The position numbers were made by a program, and so were the translations under genes. A stretch of DNA of 64,000 bases, taken from NCBI RefSeq assembly GCF_001039355.2, contig NW_019775635.1:49867-113866 (forward strand), read 5' to 3'. This DNA is from Lingula anatina. Its lineage: Eukaryota; Brachiopoda; Lingulata; Lingulida; Lingulidae. The notes beneath the pieces are model-generated. The model was not told the DNA's origin. It was given only the letters and a program-made list of their open reading frames with translations, and ran no database searches. This document shows, one piece after another, positions 24,006 to 35,027 of this stretch (position 1 is the first letter of the stretch; each line of letters starts with the position of its first letter).

Positions 24006-25997
24006 CTATCTGCGACCAGCAGCCACAAGCAAACTAGTTTGTTCTGTTGGGTCAAATGCTGAAAAACAGAAAATCAGATGTACAGATTTAAGTAAAAAAA
24101 ATATAATAAATAAAATCGAAGCAATAAAAAGTAAACTAATTTTGTGCTTTTATTATAATAAATGTTGAATAATGTACATCAGTCAAATAATAAATGATTA
24201 AGACTTATAAGAAAAGCAAATAAATATTAATGCAATTGTAAGAAACATAACATAAAACAATAACAAAATCAGTTATTGGCTACCAAAAGACAAATCGCTA
24301 GTAAGAAGTAAGCATTACATGTACAGTAGTAGGTGTTTAAAAATGTCAAGCATTAAATCTCACCCCTTTCTTTGAGTCCCTTCTTAAAGTTTCTGTACAC
24401 CACCACAGCCTGGATAAGTAGGATGACATGTACTAACAGTTCCAGAGCACCTGTAATATACAATAATTAAAGTTTCTGTACACCACCACAGCCTGGATAA
24501 GTAGGATGACAGGTACACACAGTTCAAGAGCACCTGTAATATACAATATTTCTGACCTATACACATTTACAATTCACATATTTCAATGCTATGAAATTTT
24601 ATGACATACAAGATATCATATATATAAATATATATATGTCCTTTACTTTTGCATCCATGTAAGAAAGCAACAAGAAGTTCACCAAAATAAATGCTGTGCC
24701 TAATCTTGCATTAAAACCACATACTGTATAATTTACATTATTAAAAATTCCACAAGATTTGCCAAATCTTCCACACCCAACCTTCTCAGACTTTTTCAGT
24801 GTTTAAATCATAATGCTTCTATCTTGGTTACTGTTCAGTGCAAAGTTAATACTGATTCCTACCTGCAACAATGACTGCATAAATCAGCAATTTTTCACTC
24901 TGCTCTTCCTTTAGATTTTCAAATAACTGAAATAATAATAATAATAAACAATGCTTTCATATCAAAATTTGGTGACAGACATAAGCTCCCACACTTCGGC
25001 AAGCACATGCCTACCCCCCAAACATGCAGACACAAAAGCCAAAAAACATGAACATGTACACACATCTAAACGGCCAATAATTTAAAAGTTACATTATTAA
25101 CACTATTAGTATTCACTTCATCATTAAAGTTAAATGTAGGCAATTTTTAAAAATATGTTTTCTCTCACCATCACTATTTTGTAAATGACATATGCTGGTC
25201 CCACTAGCCCCAGAACAATAAAAATCCACATCAAGGGTTTAATTTCTTTCCTCATCTGAAATACAGTATCAATGCAGTCTTTAGAAACTGTTTGCATACT
25301 ACTGCATTGTGATGTTTCATCCACTCTTTCAAGCTACTTTTTGTGGCAAAAGTAAATATGGCTAGGTTCAACCTTCAGCTGGGATAACTGAGGTCACCTC
25401 CACCATAATTAAGACAATATTTTTATATTGCCCGTGTCTGAGATAAACCATGCCTGTGTTATTTTGTTCTCAACAATATCCAACATATTTCTTAAAGCAA
25501 AACATTGTACTACAGTGTATGTACTCACCGTGATCCATCCAAGAATTAGCCACAGGAATGAAAAAGGCAGTCCCACACTTAAAGTGACTATCTCCAGTGT
25601 GGTCAGGTTCACACCCTGCTCCAAGACAAGTACTACAAAACTCACCTGGAAAGCAAGGTAATATAACATGAACTTTTTAATCAGTAACTCTGTCCTTTTT
25701 AACAGAAAGATTTTTTTTAATGGAGCAGTTTTCACCATGGAGTATAGTGTGATCTAAGTCTAGCATCTTTTTAACAAAAATCAAGAAAGACAGACATTCT
25801 AAATTATTGATAAAAACTGAGTTAACAGATCTTGCCTCATTACTTATGTATAAATAAATAAATAAATAAATAAATAAAACATATATGAGTATTTCCCAAT
25901 ACCAAACATACAAACGCAGCTGAAAAAAAAATACTCACCCCAACTTGAAAGTCAAACTTGAGCAAAGTAGAAAATGCAGCAGACTGTCTGTACATTA
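24006..25997 (-). CDS. Multipass membrane protein with acidic dileucine tail, partial
   Basis: Six minus-strand exons join with matching phases: 25939-25997, 25529-25645, 25169-25255, 24863-24926, 24364-24450 and 24006-24058 (stop). They give 154 residues from the first Met seen (MYRQSAAFSTLLKFDFQVG). Hydrophobic segments lie at roughly 20-30, 36-56, 66-86 and 98-127, so at least three and probably four membrane helices. The cytosolic tail KKGLKERAFDPTEQTSLL contains E-x-x-x-L-L (143-148), the acidic dileucine signal used for AP-dependent sorting to endosomes and lysosomes. The first exon opens with two bases of a split codon, so one or more 5' exons are missing. The assembly has a suspicious single-N join at 27243, which could explain the loss. 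Readthrough at the fifth exon would end in GEI*; splicing at AGGG|gtgag to the tail exon is the better model. I do not recognise the family. Confidence 0.75.
24385..24550 (-). repeat. Tandem duplication (83 bp) of a membrane-helix exon
   Basis: 24385-24467 and 24468-24550 are near-identical direct copies covering the acceptor and most of the fifth exon of the membrane protein gene. The extra copy keeps its acceptor (attacag|GTGCTC) but has lost the exon's 3' end and donor. Using the upstream acceptor would read into the second copy out of frame and stop soon. The downstream copy is therefore the functional one; the other is a decoy or a source of non-productive splicing. Confidence 0.85.
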
Positions 25998-26835
25998 CTG
26001 AAAGCAAGGACAAAATATCAGAGGTAGATTTTTTATCAGTTCTATTTCATATTAACTTGTATTTTACATTGCCATGTATTTTGGATTTTGGGTATAGTTG
26101 GGATTAGACTCCCAATAAATATTATAATTAAATTGAAACCCAATTAAATCAAATATTTATAGTCACAAAAGCTAGCAAAGGTGTTGCTTATGGAAAAGGT
26201 GCACACTACACCAAGGCACAAATGTACACTTAAATGGACTGACATCAGCTACCAAAACAAGGCAGCAAAGCTGTCAAATGTACAGACAAAATACAGAAAA
26301 TAAAGATGCAAAAAAAGGTCATTTTGTCAATTTTGATGCAATAATAAATAATGCTTATAATAGCACTGTCAGTCAACACTGAATTTTAATCATGCACAAC
26401 AGGTAACATGGTCAATAACAGGAGCGGACCCTGAGATATTAAAAAACAATACAATTGCTTATGTGGAAATACAGAAAATGTGCAGAGCCTCGAGCGGATG
26501 AGAGTTAAAAGTCACAAATGCAAGTGTTTGAGAAAAAATTGTAAAGGAAAACATAACAAAACTAGAAAACCACCGAGAGTGCAGACCTCTGCCAAGGCAG
26601 CAATTGTTGATTATTGTTGATTATTGATTGATTATTGAACCAGACCACCACTAAAAACTAATCATTGTCCTCTTTGGCCCAATTCTGACAGTTCCTGAAA
26701 ATTTCAGCAAAATCAGTCCATAACTTTTTGAGTTATGTTGATGACAGACAAACAGGGGTGAAAATATAACCTCCTAGGCAGAGCCTGAGGTAAATATAAT
26801 TTCAATGAAACTGCTATTCAAACTTTTAATCTTTG

Positions 26836-26884
<49 letters not shown>

Positions 26885-27242
26885 ACCTGCATAATAATCA
26901 CTGCTTCCTTATTATTAATCTAGCAGAGAGCTTAACTTTTGGGAGTTTACAAGGAAATATCAACAAGTGTGCTTTATGTAATCTCCTTTAATGGCCTATC
27001 AATTAGGCAAATGACTTTATAACTCAGAAATTAATTAAGTGATACCTAAGGGATATAAACAGACTGACCCTCTCAAAGGTCTTTCAGGCCCATAAGTCAC
27101 GTCTTAAGAAAAGCACAAAACATTAATGCACAAAATAGGAGACTACCAATTCTGATGCAATAATACATTATGTTTTACCGCACAGTCAACATCAAATTTT
27201 AATTATGCACAACAGGTAACAACGACGAAAGTAAAAGCATAA
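25998..27242. repeat. Non-coding, repeat-rich (SINE-like element, AT microsatellite, direct repeat)
   Basis: A direct repeat of ~100 bp occurs at ~26310-26410 and ~27125-27225 (shared words gatgcaataata and atgcacaacaggtaac). An (AT)n run lies at 26839-26882. No missing 5' exon of the adjacent membrane gene was identified. Confidence 0.6.
26570..26795 (+). mobile_element. Short interspersed element-like sequence
   Basis: The sequence starts near ccaccgagagtgcagacctc and contains the word stretch gaaaatttcagcaaaatc, followed by cataactttttgagttat and gacagacaaacagggg. From memory, this combination recurs in dispersed elements of many invertebrate genomes. No coding capacity. The family is not named. 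Confidence 0.45.
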
Positions 27243-27573
27243 NCTTCCCGAGGAAAAAAGTGCAGTGCGTTTAGGGTAGTATTTGCATTGCTTAAAAGGT
27301 AAAAGTTTGTAATGCAACCGTTTTGCACTAGAAATATGGGGGTCAACCGCAAACTCTTCATTACATTTGCGTAAAAGTTGTTGTTTAATGTTATGGGAAA
27401 CAACATAAGATTTTCTCTTACACTATGTACTCACACTATGATGTCGCTGACAATATCTATTTGAAGAGAAACCTTCAGAACGAGGAAACAAATATACTGT
27501 ACTGTAATAACAAGCCTGAATACATCATTGTGCAGTTTTAACTCCGGGGACATATTAACATATCATTGCTTAC

Positions 27574-27666
27574 CGAACAAGGCGTCAGGGCATTATTGCC
27601 GCTTTCTTTTACAGTTTCTTGTTCATTTTCTCCACCTTCACAGAAACTTTGCTCCTCTTTTTCCAT
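27574..27666 (-). pseudogene. Orphan inverted first exon of the coiled-coil gene family
   Basis: The minus-strand exon is 31 codons (MEKEEQSFCEGGENEQETV...NALTPCS), open throughout, with the family donor (TTCG|gtaagc). It equals exon 1 of the genes at 31469 and 37136. Intron-1 similarity continues down to 27244 and stops exactly at the single N at 27243; exons 2 and 3 are absent. The upstream flank (to ~29160, reverse strand) matches the promoter region of the 37136 gene (36190-36480). It is either a real truncated inverted copy or a contig mis-join cutting an intact gene. Because the exon itself is undamaged, the label pseudogene is provisional. Confidence 0.7.
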
Positions 27667-28069
27667 TTTCTGGTTACCTCCGCTATTTCACAGGTAGGCC
27701 CTTTCCACTCGTTGTTAAGCGAAGGGTGTGCGCGTCGAGAGCAGGCTACCCCTCCGGCGCTTTTTGCGAAAATACCGCAGTCTTTACATACAACCCTACT
27801 TTTTGTTTTGCGGTCGTTCACCCTCGTTCACCCAGGTCACAGAAACATAGGGCACCGCGTCGACGGTGGCCTGGGTGAACGATCGCATCTTATGCACACA
27901 AGTTTCTAGTAGATCTAAGTAGTTTTTTTCGTGCCATGAAGGCTTAAATCCGTCTAAGGCCATTGATGTGGTTTGCATGACTGAGTACAACCTATTGTCC
28001 TTAATGTGAGCGTTTTTATGTCATTCGCATTATTTAAGCCTACATGCATCTGCTTTTGATGCTGTTTAG

Positions 28070-28754
28070 TGCCCCTATTTCACACAGACCAGGAATCCCA
28101 CGAATCGCCAGGAATTGACAAATTTCTGGATTCGTGAGGATTCGTGAGATTTTGCCAATTTATTGGTCTAATTCGACACGCTCTACGATTCAGTTACGAT
28201 ACAGGTACGATAGTGTTACGAATATTCGTGGGTTTCGGCTGGAATCGTGAGATTTTGCCAATTTTCTGGTCTAATTCGACACGCTCTACGATTCAGTTAC
28301 GATACAGGTGCGATAGTGTTACGAATATTCGTGGGATTCGTCTGGAATCGCACGAATATTGTCTAGAAATTCACTACGATTTTTTGGAATCGGGAGTTCG
28401 TGGCCAAAATTTTGAACAGCTCAAAATTTTTGTCACGAATTCCCGATTGATCAAGAATTGCAAGAACTGACTACGATTATATACGAATCTGTTACTTCAC
28501 GAATTGATTACGATTCAACCACGAATCCTGAAATTTTCAATTCCTGGCGATTCGTGGGATTCGTGGTCTGTGTGAAATAGGGTCATCAAAGTTTTTGCCA
28601 CTAATTCCTGTTGGTCAAGAATTGCAAGAACTGACTACGAATATATATGAATCTCTTAAGAACTTCACGAACTGATAACGATTCAACCATGAATCCTGAA
28701 ATTTGTCAACTCCTGGCCATTCGTGGGATTCGTGGTCTGTGTGAAATAGGGGCA
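28070..28754. mobile_element. Foldback MITE with TTAG target duplication and internal tandem repeats
   Basis: Ends are TGCCCCTATTTCACACAGAC and its reverse complement; both flanks carry TTAG (28066-28069 and 28755-28758). Inside, a ~102-bp unit is tandemly repeated (28143-28245 and 28246-28347; shared words ctctacgattcagttacgat). The right end sequence occurs twice (to ~28583 and to 28754), so the element contains a nested duplication of its own right arm. The interior is rich in ttcgtg/cacgaa words on both strands. No coding. It is inserted in the upstream flank of the orphan exon. Confidence 0.8.
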
Positions 28755-28759
28755 TTAGC

Positions 28760-29940
28760 CGCACTGTGACGTTTGTACGACCGCTGCTAGCTAGAAAATT
28801 CAAATTCTTACTCTGTCGTTTTCTATCTTCTTTCGCCACATATTCCCGTTTATACAAGACCAGCAAAGTTATCCTTTATCCCGTTTATACCGGACCTGCG
28901 ACCGCTCTGACAACGATTCTTTTGGTGTACCCTCACCAACAGTAGCAGAGAGTCGCCCTGCTGTTGCAAGATGGTGTCAAGTGGTCCCGGGCCGTCTTTC
29001 TTGGTTTTCATCACATTTCATCGGTCGACTAGAGTTATGCGAATGTGTGGAACTGTTCAAACTACTCGCAAAAGTGTGTGATGTCTGATTCCAGAAATGC
29101 TTTTTTACCTGTTGACCGTCAGAAAAGAAAAAATAGTAAGGAGTGAGAGATTTCGGGGAGATTTGAAGACGGTTAAAAGGTCGTTTGAAGGTAGATCGAT
29201 ATCAGCAAGTTCTTACATTAGAATTTACGAATTTATTTCTTTTATTTTTTGAAGAGACATCTAAGGACGTTGAAAAAACAAACATGGGGTTCACAAACCA
29301 AATAAGAGAACTAGGGCAAAGCGCACTAGTACCCCTTCAAATTAATGGGGGAAAAAGGGTGTCCTTTTACTAAATGGTTATTTTTATGATGGTCTTACGT
29401 TCAAACATGAAAAGACATCTAAGTACATTAGAATTTTGCAAAAAAAAAAAAAAAAAAGGGGGGATCACCTATCAAATAAGAGAACTAGGCCCAAGTAAGT
29501 TACACCCTGCGTATCACACTAGTGCCAATTAAAAGCAAATGCTTTTTTCACTTAATTGTTATTTATATACATTTTTTGAGGGCAAGAAGGTTTTGAAAAG
29601 TCATAATAAGTCTATTCACCAATCCATGAAAAAGGAAAATGATAAACGCCTTGATAAACTAGAAGTGAAGTGTTTTGGCGCAAGCTTTTATTTGCATTAT
29701 GGATGATCAAAATACTTGAATTCGTTGATCAGATTCGTCAAAGCATCAGGTCAAGCGCACAAATTCGGCACGAACAGGTTTAGAAAAGATAAATAAGAAC
29801 ATCTACTCGAAAAAAGATGTTTCGAGCAAAGGTCATGCTATGGTTATTTGGTTGTATTTACCTGTTGAACATCTGCAGTGATCATGAAAAAAGAGAAGGG
29901 AAAGAGGGAAAAAGATGGCGGGGAGATTTGGGAGGGCAAA
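28760..29940. other. Non-coding; inverted copy of the 36.2-36.5 kb promoter flank
   Basis: 28850-29160 is the reverse complement, with changes, of 36190-36490 (shared words cacacattcgcataactct, accatcttgcaac, aagaatcgtt). No exon was seen. Confidence 0.6.
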
Positions 29941-29943
29941 ACG

Positions 29944-30350
29944 GTCCAAGTGTCTGTGTAACTGCACTGGTTACAGTGTAAATTCTATACAAGTAATACG
30001 TCCTTCGCGTGATTTGTTCCCATTTCATCCGTCCTTCTTCTCCTAGTTTGACGCCAATAGGCTTTACTATGTTTACAGCAAGGCACTAAATCAAGCTTAA
30101 ATTCTTCTGTGAAATATACTAACTTTATTACAAAAAAAAACCCCGAAAGCCCTGGACTTGTGTCTGCCTCGCACACGTATCATAACTTCCAGTAACATTT
30201 GCAGACATACCGGTAGATCTCACAATGCTGCTTTCATGGGTCAATCTAGCTAGCAGAACCTAGGTCAACGTGACATTTTGGGTCAACAGTTTAAAGGAAA
30301 AATAACTTTGGCGGGGAAATTAAGTATCATAAAACGGGAACAATTTTTCA
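29944..30350. repeat. Inverted duplicate of 40500-40930
   Basis: Matches the reverse complement of 40500-40930 over about 400 bp, with indels. Shared words include tatacaagtaatacgtcctt, gtaacatttgcagacatacc and gacccaaaatgtcac when read on opposite strands. No coding potential. Together with the other arm it brackets genes 1 and 2 of the coiled-coil array. Confidence 0.7.
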
Positions 30351-30881
30351 ATGCTTACCAGTGCTTAATGACTCCGTGCCGACATAGCTCATGTTTTTAA
30401 GGGATAATAGCTCTTCATTAGATCCATATTTTTCAATAAATAGGCTTACATTGAAAACAACTTACAGAAATATAATGAACTCTATTTAACCTTTGCATTC
30501 CACGTAGAATGTAGAATACACATTTTTAATTTTCTTATTTTCTCATAAAAAATTTCACCTGCAAACTAACAAAAAATGCCAATGTATCCTCCATTATGCA
30601 TACTACAACATAAAAGTCATATACTCAAAAAAAAGATTTATGAAGTTTTGTGGGGGGAGTCAAAATTTCATGGGGGGAGTCAAATTTTCATTATGAAATT
30701 TTGACTGGGGGAGTCAGATTTTTATGGGAGTCAGATATTCATGTTACACCGGTCGTGCAAACACCTCAGTGCGGTTTAATCAGCATCAAAAGCATATTCA
30801 CTTATGATTAAATAACGCGAGTGACATAAAAATACGCACATTAAGGACAATAAGTTGTACTCAGTCATACAAGCCACATCC

Positions 30882-31166
30882 AGTGGCGGATTTAGGGGGG
30901 GAGGGAGGTCAGGGGGCTCCTGACCCCCCTTCACTTTCGATTTCTGAAAAATTCACACCAATGGTCCCCTCTTGAAATTATAATTTTGACTAGCTGAATA
31001 ATAGTTCTAAACCGTACCAAATGGCACTGTTCGCCCTCTAAAATGTCAACATTTTCGGGTCCCTTCAACGGGCCCCGAATCCCACACCAAGGGAGGGAGG
31101 GGGGAGGGTCGGCTTCGCATCCACGGACCCCCCCCCCCCTTCAAATAACCCTGGATCCACTTTTGA
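30882..31166. mobile_element. Short MITE with GTGGCGGAT-type ends
   Basis: Begins CAGTGGCGGATTTAGG and ends CCTGGATCCACTTT, an imperfect terminal inverted repeat. A relative occurs in the other orientation at ~49712-50025 (AGGGGCGGATCCAGG ... TTCACCACTG). Non-coding. Confidence 0.55.
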
Positions 31167-31468
31167 CATCAATGGCCCTAGACGAATTGAATTTTTCACG
31201 ACACGAAGAAAACGATTTAGATATACTTTAGAACCTGTGCCACATTAAGGTCACAGTGACATGCTACAGAAACGGAGTGCACCGCGTCGACGGGTGAATG
31301 ACCACAAAACAAAGACAGTGATGCGACCTTTTTGCACTACTAGTATGTGAAGACTACGGTATTTTTCGCAGAAAGTGCTGGAGGGGTAACCTGCTCACAA
31401 CTCACGCAACCTTCGCTTAACAGCGAGTGAAAAAGGCCTGCCTGTGAAATAGCAGAGATAACCAGAGG

Positions 31469-31633
31469 ATGGAAAAAGGAGAGCAAAATTTACGTGAAAG
31501 TGGAGAAAATGAACAAGAAACTGGAAAAGAAAGCGGCAATAATGCACTGACGCCTGGTTCGGTAAGCAGTGAGATGTTAAGATATCCCCAGAGTTAAAAC
31601 TGCACAATGATATGCAGGCTTGTTATCAAAGTA

Positions 31634-31697
<64 letters not shown>

Positions 31698-34600
31698 ATT
31701 AAAATTAATCAATAAATAAAAAAAATCACGAAAAAGGTTGCTCCAAATACCCTATATTTTGACAAAATTTGTAAAGTCTTGGTTTTTTAATGAGATGTAT
31801 CTCTCTATGATATATTTTTCTTTCAAAAAATTGATAAGGTATGAAAGCTGCATATTCTCTTTCCTTTTTGTACAACGGTAACTATAAAATTTAGTAGATA
31901 GTATAATAAAGTTTACTGGACTAAAAAAAGTTAGAAGGAAAACCAAAAAGGATATTTTCTTCGTTAAGAATGACCTCATTACCCGTTCTGGTAAAGATAT
32001 AATTTTTTAAGTCCGACCAGATGTCTTTACTTCTTGCACAATGAAAGAAAATGTGTGATATATTCTCCTTACCTTCACTACAATATGAGCAGCCATCGTC
32101 TTCCTCCACACCAATAGTTTTTAAGTATGATTTTAACGACAAGATTCTGTGTTTAATGCGATACTGACACCATTGGAGTTTGGTTTCATTTGTAGACCTA
32201 AAACAGTTGTTATTTACAATTTTCCACTTTTTTATCACTGTTTAATTCTAAGTTCCACATTTTTTTTCAATTTTCCTATCCTTAGCCGGTTTTTAGCGAT
32301 TGGTAAAAGTCTTTGCCTCTCTTTCTGTTTTTAAGGAGTAGTTCTACAGATTGTGGGATAAATAGACGGGGGGTATTCTCAATAATATCATTTGTGTTTT
32401 GTTCCTGGTCCTGTGCTTAATAGAGTTTCGTATACCACAGAATATGAGTTCACTGCAGTTTGGTAATGTAAATTTATTTTCAAATTCCTCCTTAGATAAG
32501 ATCCTATCTTCATCGAAAAAATCTCCAACAATTTTTACACCTTTAGTATACCAGTGCTTAATAAACACGGGATTAAACCCAACACAAGTTATAATTGTAC
32601 CATATGGGCTCCGGTGGGATTATGCTCTTTTTATTATAAAGGCATGTTTTTACGTTTTTCTGAGAGATGATATCTTTCCAAAAGTAGTTACTGCAGTCCT
32701 TAATAAGTTTGCGTATTCCCATAGATTTTAGATCGATCTATCCCCGTGGGGAGTCTTACTAGATTACTGACAGATAATCCGGCTTAAATGTCCGTCCCGC
32801 CTACTACAAACTGTGAGGGGGTAATTAACTTTCGTGCCCGCTCGGCTGACAGCTATTTAGCGTGAACCCCCAGGGAGTTAGGTCGATCTAGTTTGGATCG
32901 ATCTACTCTCTGGGAATGGGGTTTTAGTAAGTGTTTCCGAAATTGAACATGTACTTTCATATATCACAACAAAATAAAGCTTGAAGAAGTGGAACATATA
33001 TGTTAGCTCTTGAAAAGTGGAAGTTAGTTCATGCTTTGCCCTTTCGAGAAACAAATGATCATAAACTACTCACATTGCAATTTAAAATTTTACATAGAAT
33101 TTACTTCACGAATTCGATGCTTTTTAAATATAATATGTTAGGTATTAATCTACTACTTCTTCACATAAAGAAATATTTCACTTTACGTAGACAGAATAAA
33201 ATTACACCTCTCTCGAATGCCTGCAAAAAGTATTTGGAAAAGCAAAAGAAAGTAGATTTTCGGTCTTTATACCTACTGAGTCCTCAAAAGGCAGTTGATC
33301 TAAGAATAAAATGGGAAAGTATAGAAAAATATTTATATGAATAAAAAAGATCATTTGTCATAGCCTAGGCCTACCAAGATTCTTTTATTTAAAAAATTCT
33401 ACATGTATTTTTAATCAACATTTGTAAGAACTTTTTTGTAGTGTGTGAATGGTGTGTGGAAGGTGTCTTTGTCTCTCATTTTGTTGTAAATGTCCTGTAT
33501 TAATTTTCGTGAATAAAAAAAGAATATATATGTGTGTGTGTGTGTGTGCGTGTGAGTTCTTCTTAACCAAGTACATTTGAACGATGTTATAAAGTCAGAC
33601 ATATTTAGCATATAAAGACCACCATGCTCAGAATCACCTGAAAAAACCTCCCTCTTTATTTTCTCTATCTGTGATAAACTGAAAGAACATCGAATTTAAC
33701 ATCTTCATTAAATTTTCAATCTGGATTCGGATTGAAACGAATAAGTGGTACTTTATGTTTCTTTCCTAGTTTCCTGAAACTATCTTTTTAAATAAAAATT
33801 GTCAACGACATCATAATGTGAGTACATAGTTTAAGGGAAAATCTTATTTTATTTCCCATTTAGTTAAACAACAACCTTCACGCGAATTGGTAATGAAGAA
33901 TTTGCAGTTGACCCCCATATTTCTAGTGCACAAAGGTCTTATTACAAATTTTTACCTTTTAAGCAATGCAAATACTCCCCTAAAAAGCACCGTGCTTTTT
34001 TTTTTCTGCGGGAAGTGACAATAATTATTTGAACTTCTTCGGGATAGTTTTGAAAACGGTACTCGTTAAAGGAAAATTAACAAATTTCTTTTTTTTTTTT
34101 AATATATATATATATTTAAAAGGTTAATATATATATAGTGAATAAATGAGAGAAAAAAATTATACTTATATAATGTTACACAATATACATTCTTAATACA
34201 CAGGCGAGATGCACGAAATCATTTGAATAGCATACTATATTGAGTGAATAGCCATGCCATGTGAAAAAGATTATGAAATTCATCCCTCGTGTTTCATCAG
34301 GTCACATGCACGTGCGACAAAGATATTGACCAGGGTACGAAAGCTGGGGCAACGACCGATGAGAACGACGCAACCTATGCAAGTCCTCATACACATTCCA
34401 ACCAAACCGCGGTAAGGGGTGATCTAGTAAAATTTTTCTAATAAACATGACTGTCTACTCATAAGTTAAACAAATCTCATCCGTCGCCAATTAAAAGAAC
34501 AACTGAAAAAGAAGTGTATTCAAACCAAAACTCTTTTAAGATGTGTTTATGCCATGTGAGTTAACTAAAGAAACGAGAATTACAGCAAGGTCAGAAACTG

Positions 34601-35027
34601 CAGTGAATATAGCCCACACTCGTGACCTCATTCTTTCTTCTCTTTCTATCTGCTGATGCTTGTCGCCATTTTTAATATTTCACAAAAAATGTTAAGTGAA
34701 TACATAAAATAAAAAAGAGACAGCTCGAAACAAACATAGAGTAAATTGTGAATGAATATCGTCCAACTAATAACGACCACAGACTTTTTTCTGTTTTCTA
34801 ATCTACCATACGACTAAGATTTGTTTTTAGCTGTATTATATAAAGTGATCATGTGTATAACCATATCTTTCTAGAGCGAAGACGAGGATTTTTCTACCGA
34901 TAGATGTCTCCTGTTCCTTTTGCAGCAGCATCAGGACCTCCTGAATTCGATGATTCAGCAGCATGAGCAGTTACGACATATTGAAGAGCAGTTGTGTTTG
35001 GTGTTTCTAATTTTAAACGCGGACTGA
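31469..35027 (+). CDS. Three-exon coiled-coil family protein 1 (118 aa)
   Basis: Exons 31469-31561, 34301-34411 and 34875-35027 all meet at phase 0 with good GT-AG sites. Exon 1 (31 residues) is acidic and polar (MEKGEQNLRESGENEQETG...LTPGS). Exon 2 (37 residues) starts VTCTCDKDIDQGTKAG and is Thr/Asp/Asn-rich. Exon 3 (50 residues) begins SEDEDFSTDRCLLFLLQQHQ and continues as a Leu/Gln-rich helix with heptad-like hydrophobic spacing (DLLNSMIQQHEQLRHIEEQL), probably a short coiled coil for oligomerisation. There is no signal peptide or membrane helix, so it is likely cytosolic or nuclear. Intron 1 has been enlarged by LINE fragments, an AT microsatellite and a foldback element. An AATAAA lies in the 3' flank near 35132. 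It is closely related to the 37136 gene and more distantly to the 43556 gene. I do not recognise the family; no function is claimed. Confidence 0.78.
31638..31692. repeat. (AT)n microsatellite
   Basis: Pure AT dinucleotide run of about 55 bases in intron 1 of coiled-coil gene 1. Confidence 0.95.
31921..32710 (-). mobile_element. Non-LTR retrotransposon (LINE) 3' fragment
   Basis: The minus-strand frames 32344-32568 and 31921-32238 give, in order, FIKHWYTKGVKIVGDFFDED and then a region with WCQYRIKHRIL and a zinc-knuckle-like C-x2-C-x(10)-H-x4-C (CSYCSEGKENISHIFFHC). These are the post-RT region and the zf-RVT-type domain at the C terminus of LINE reverse transcriptase proteins. Frameshifts and stops separate the pieces, so it is dead. 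It lies in intron 1 of coiled-coil gene 1. Confidence 0.8.
32711..32927. mobile_element. Foldback MITE, CATTCCCA/GATCGATC family (copy 1)
   Basis: Imperfect palindrome: the left arm (attcccatag...GATCGATC...GGGGAGTC) pairs with the right arm (CCAGGGAGTTAGGTCGATC...CTGGGAATGGGG). An inner pair GTCCG-CGCCTAC... and a GGGGGTAATTA word recur in the 42.56 kb copy. Sits between two LINE fragments. Confidence 0.65.
32990..33345 (+). mobile_element. Second LINE C-terminal fragment, opposite orientation
   Basis: The plus-strand frame 33000-33344 encodes KWKLVHALPFRETNDHKLL...FQFKILHRIYFTNSMLF-like sequence. This resembles the same post-RT block as the minus fragment (T-N-D/E-x-K-L-x3-QYRI/KILHRI). 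It breaks off before the zinc-knuckle. Confidence 0.6.
33529..33556. repeat. (TG)n microsatellite
   Basis: TG dinucleotides with one CG interruption, in intron 1 of coiled-coil gene 1. Confidence 0.9.

Noticed and set aside
27528-27909. Plus-strand frames of 116 and 96 residues (also minus-strand 31395-31607 and 36870-37274)
   Set aside because: Antisense to exon 1 and its flank in the coiled-coil family; similarity among them only reflects the conserved exon on the other strand.
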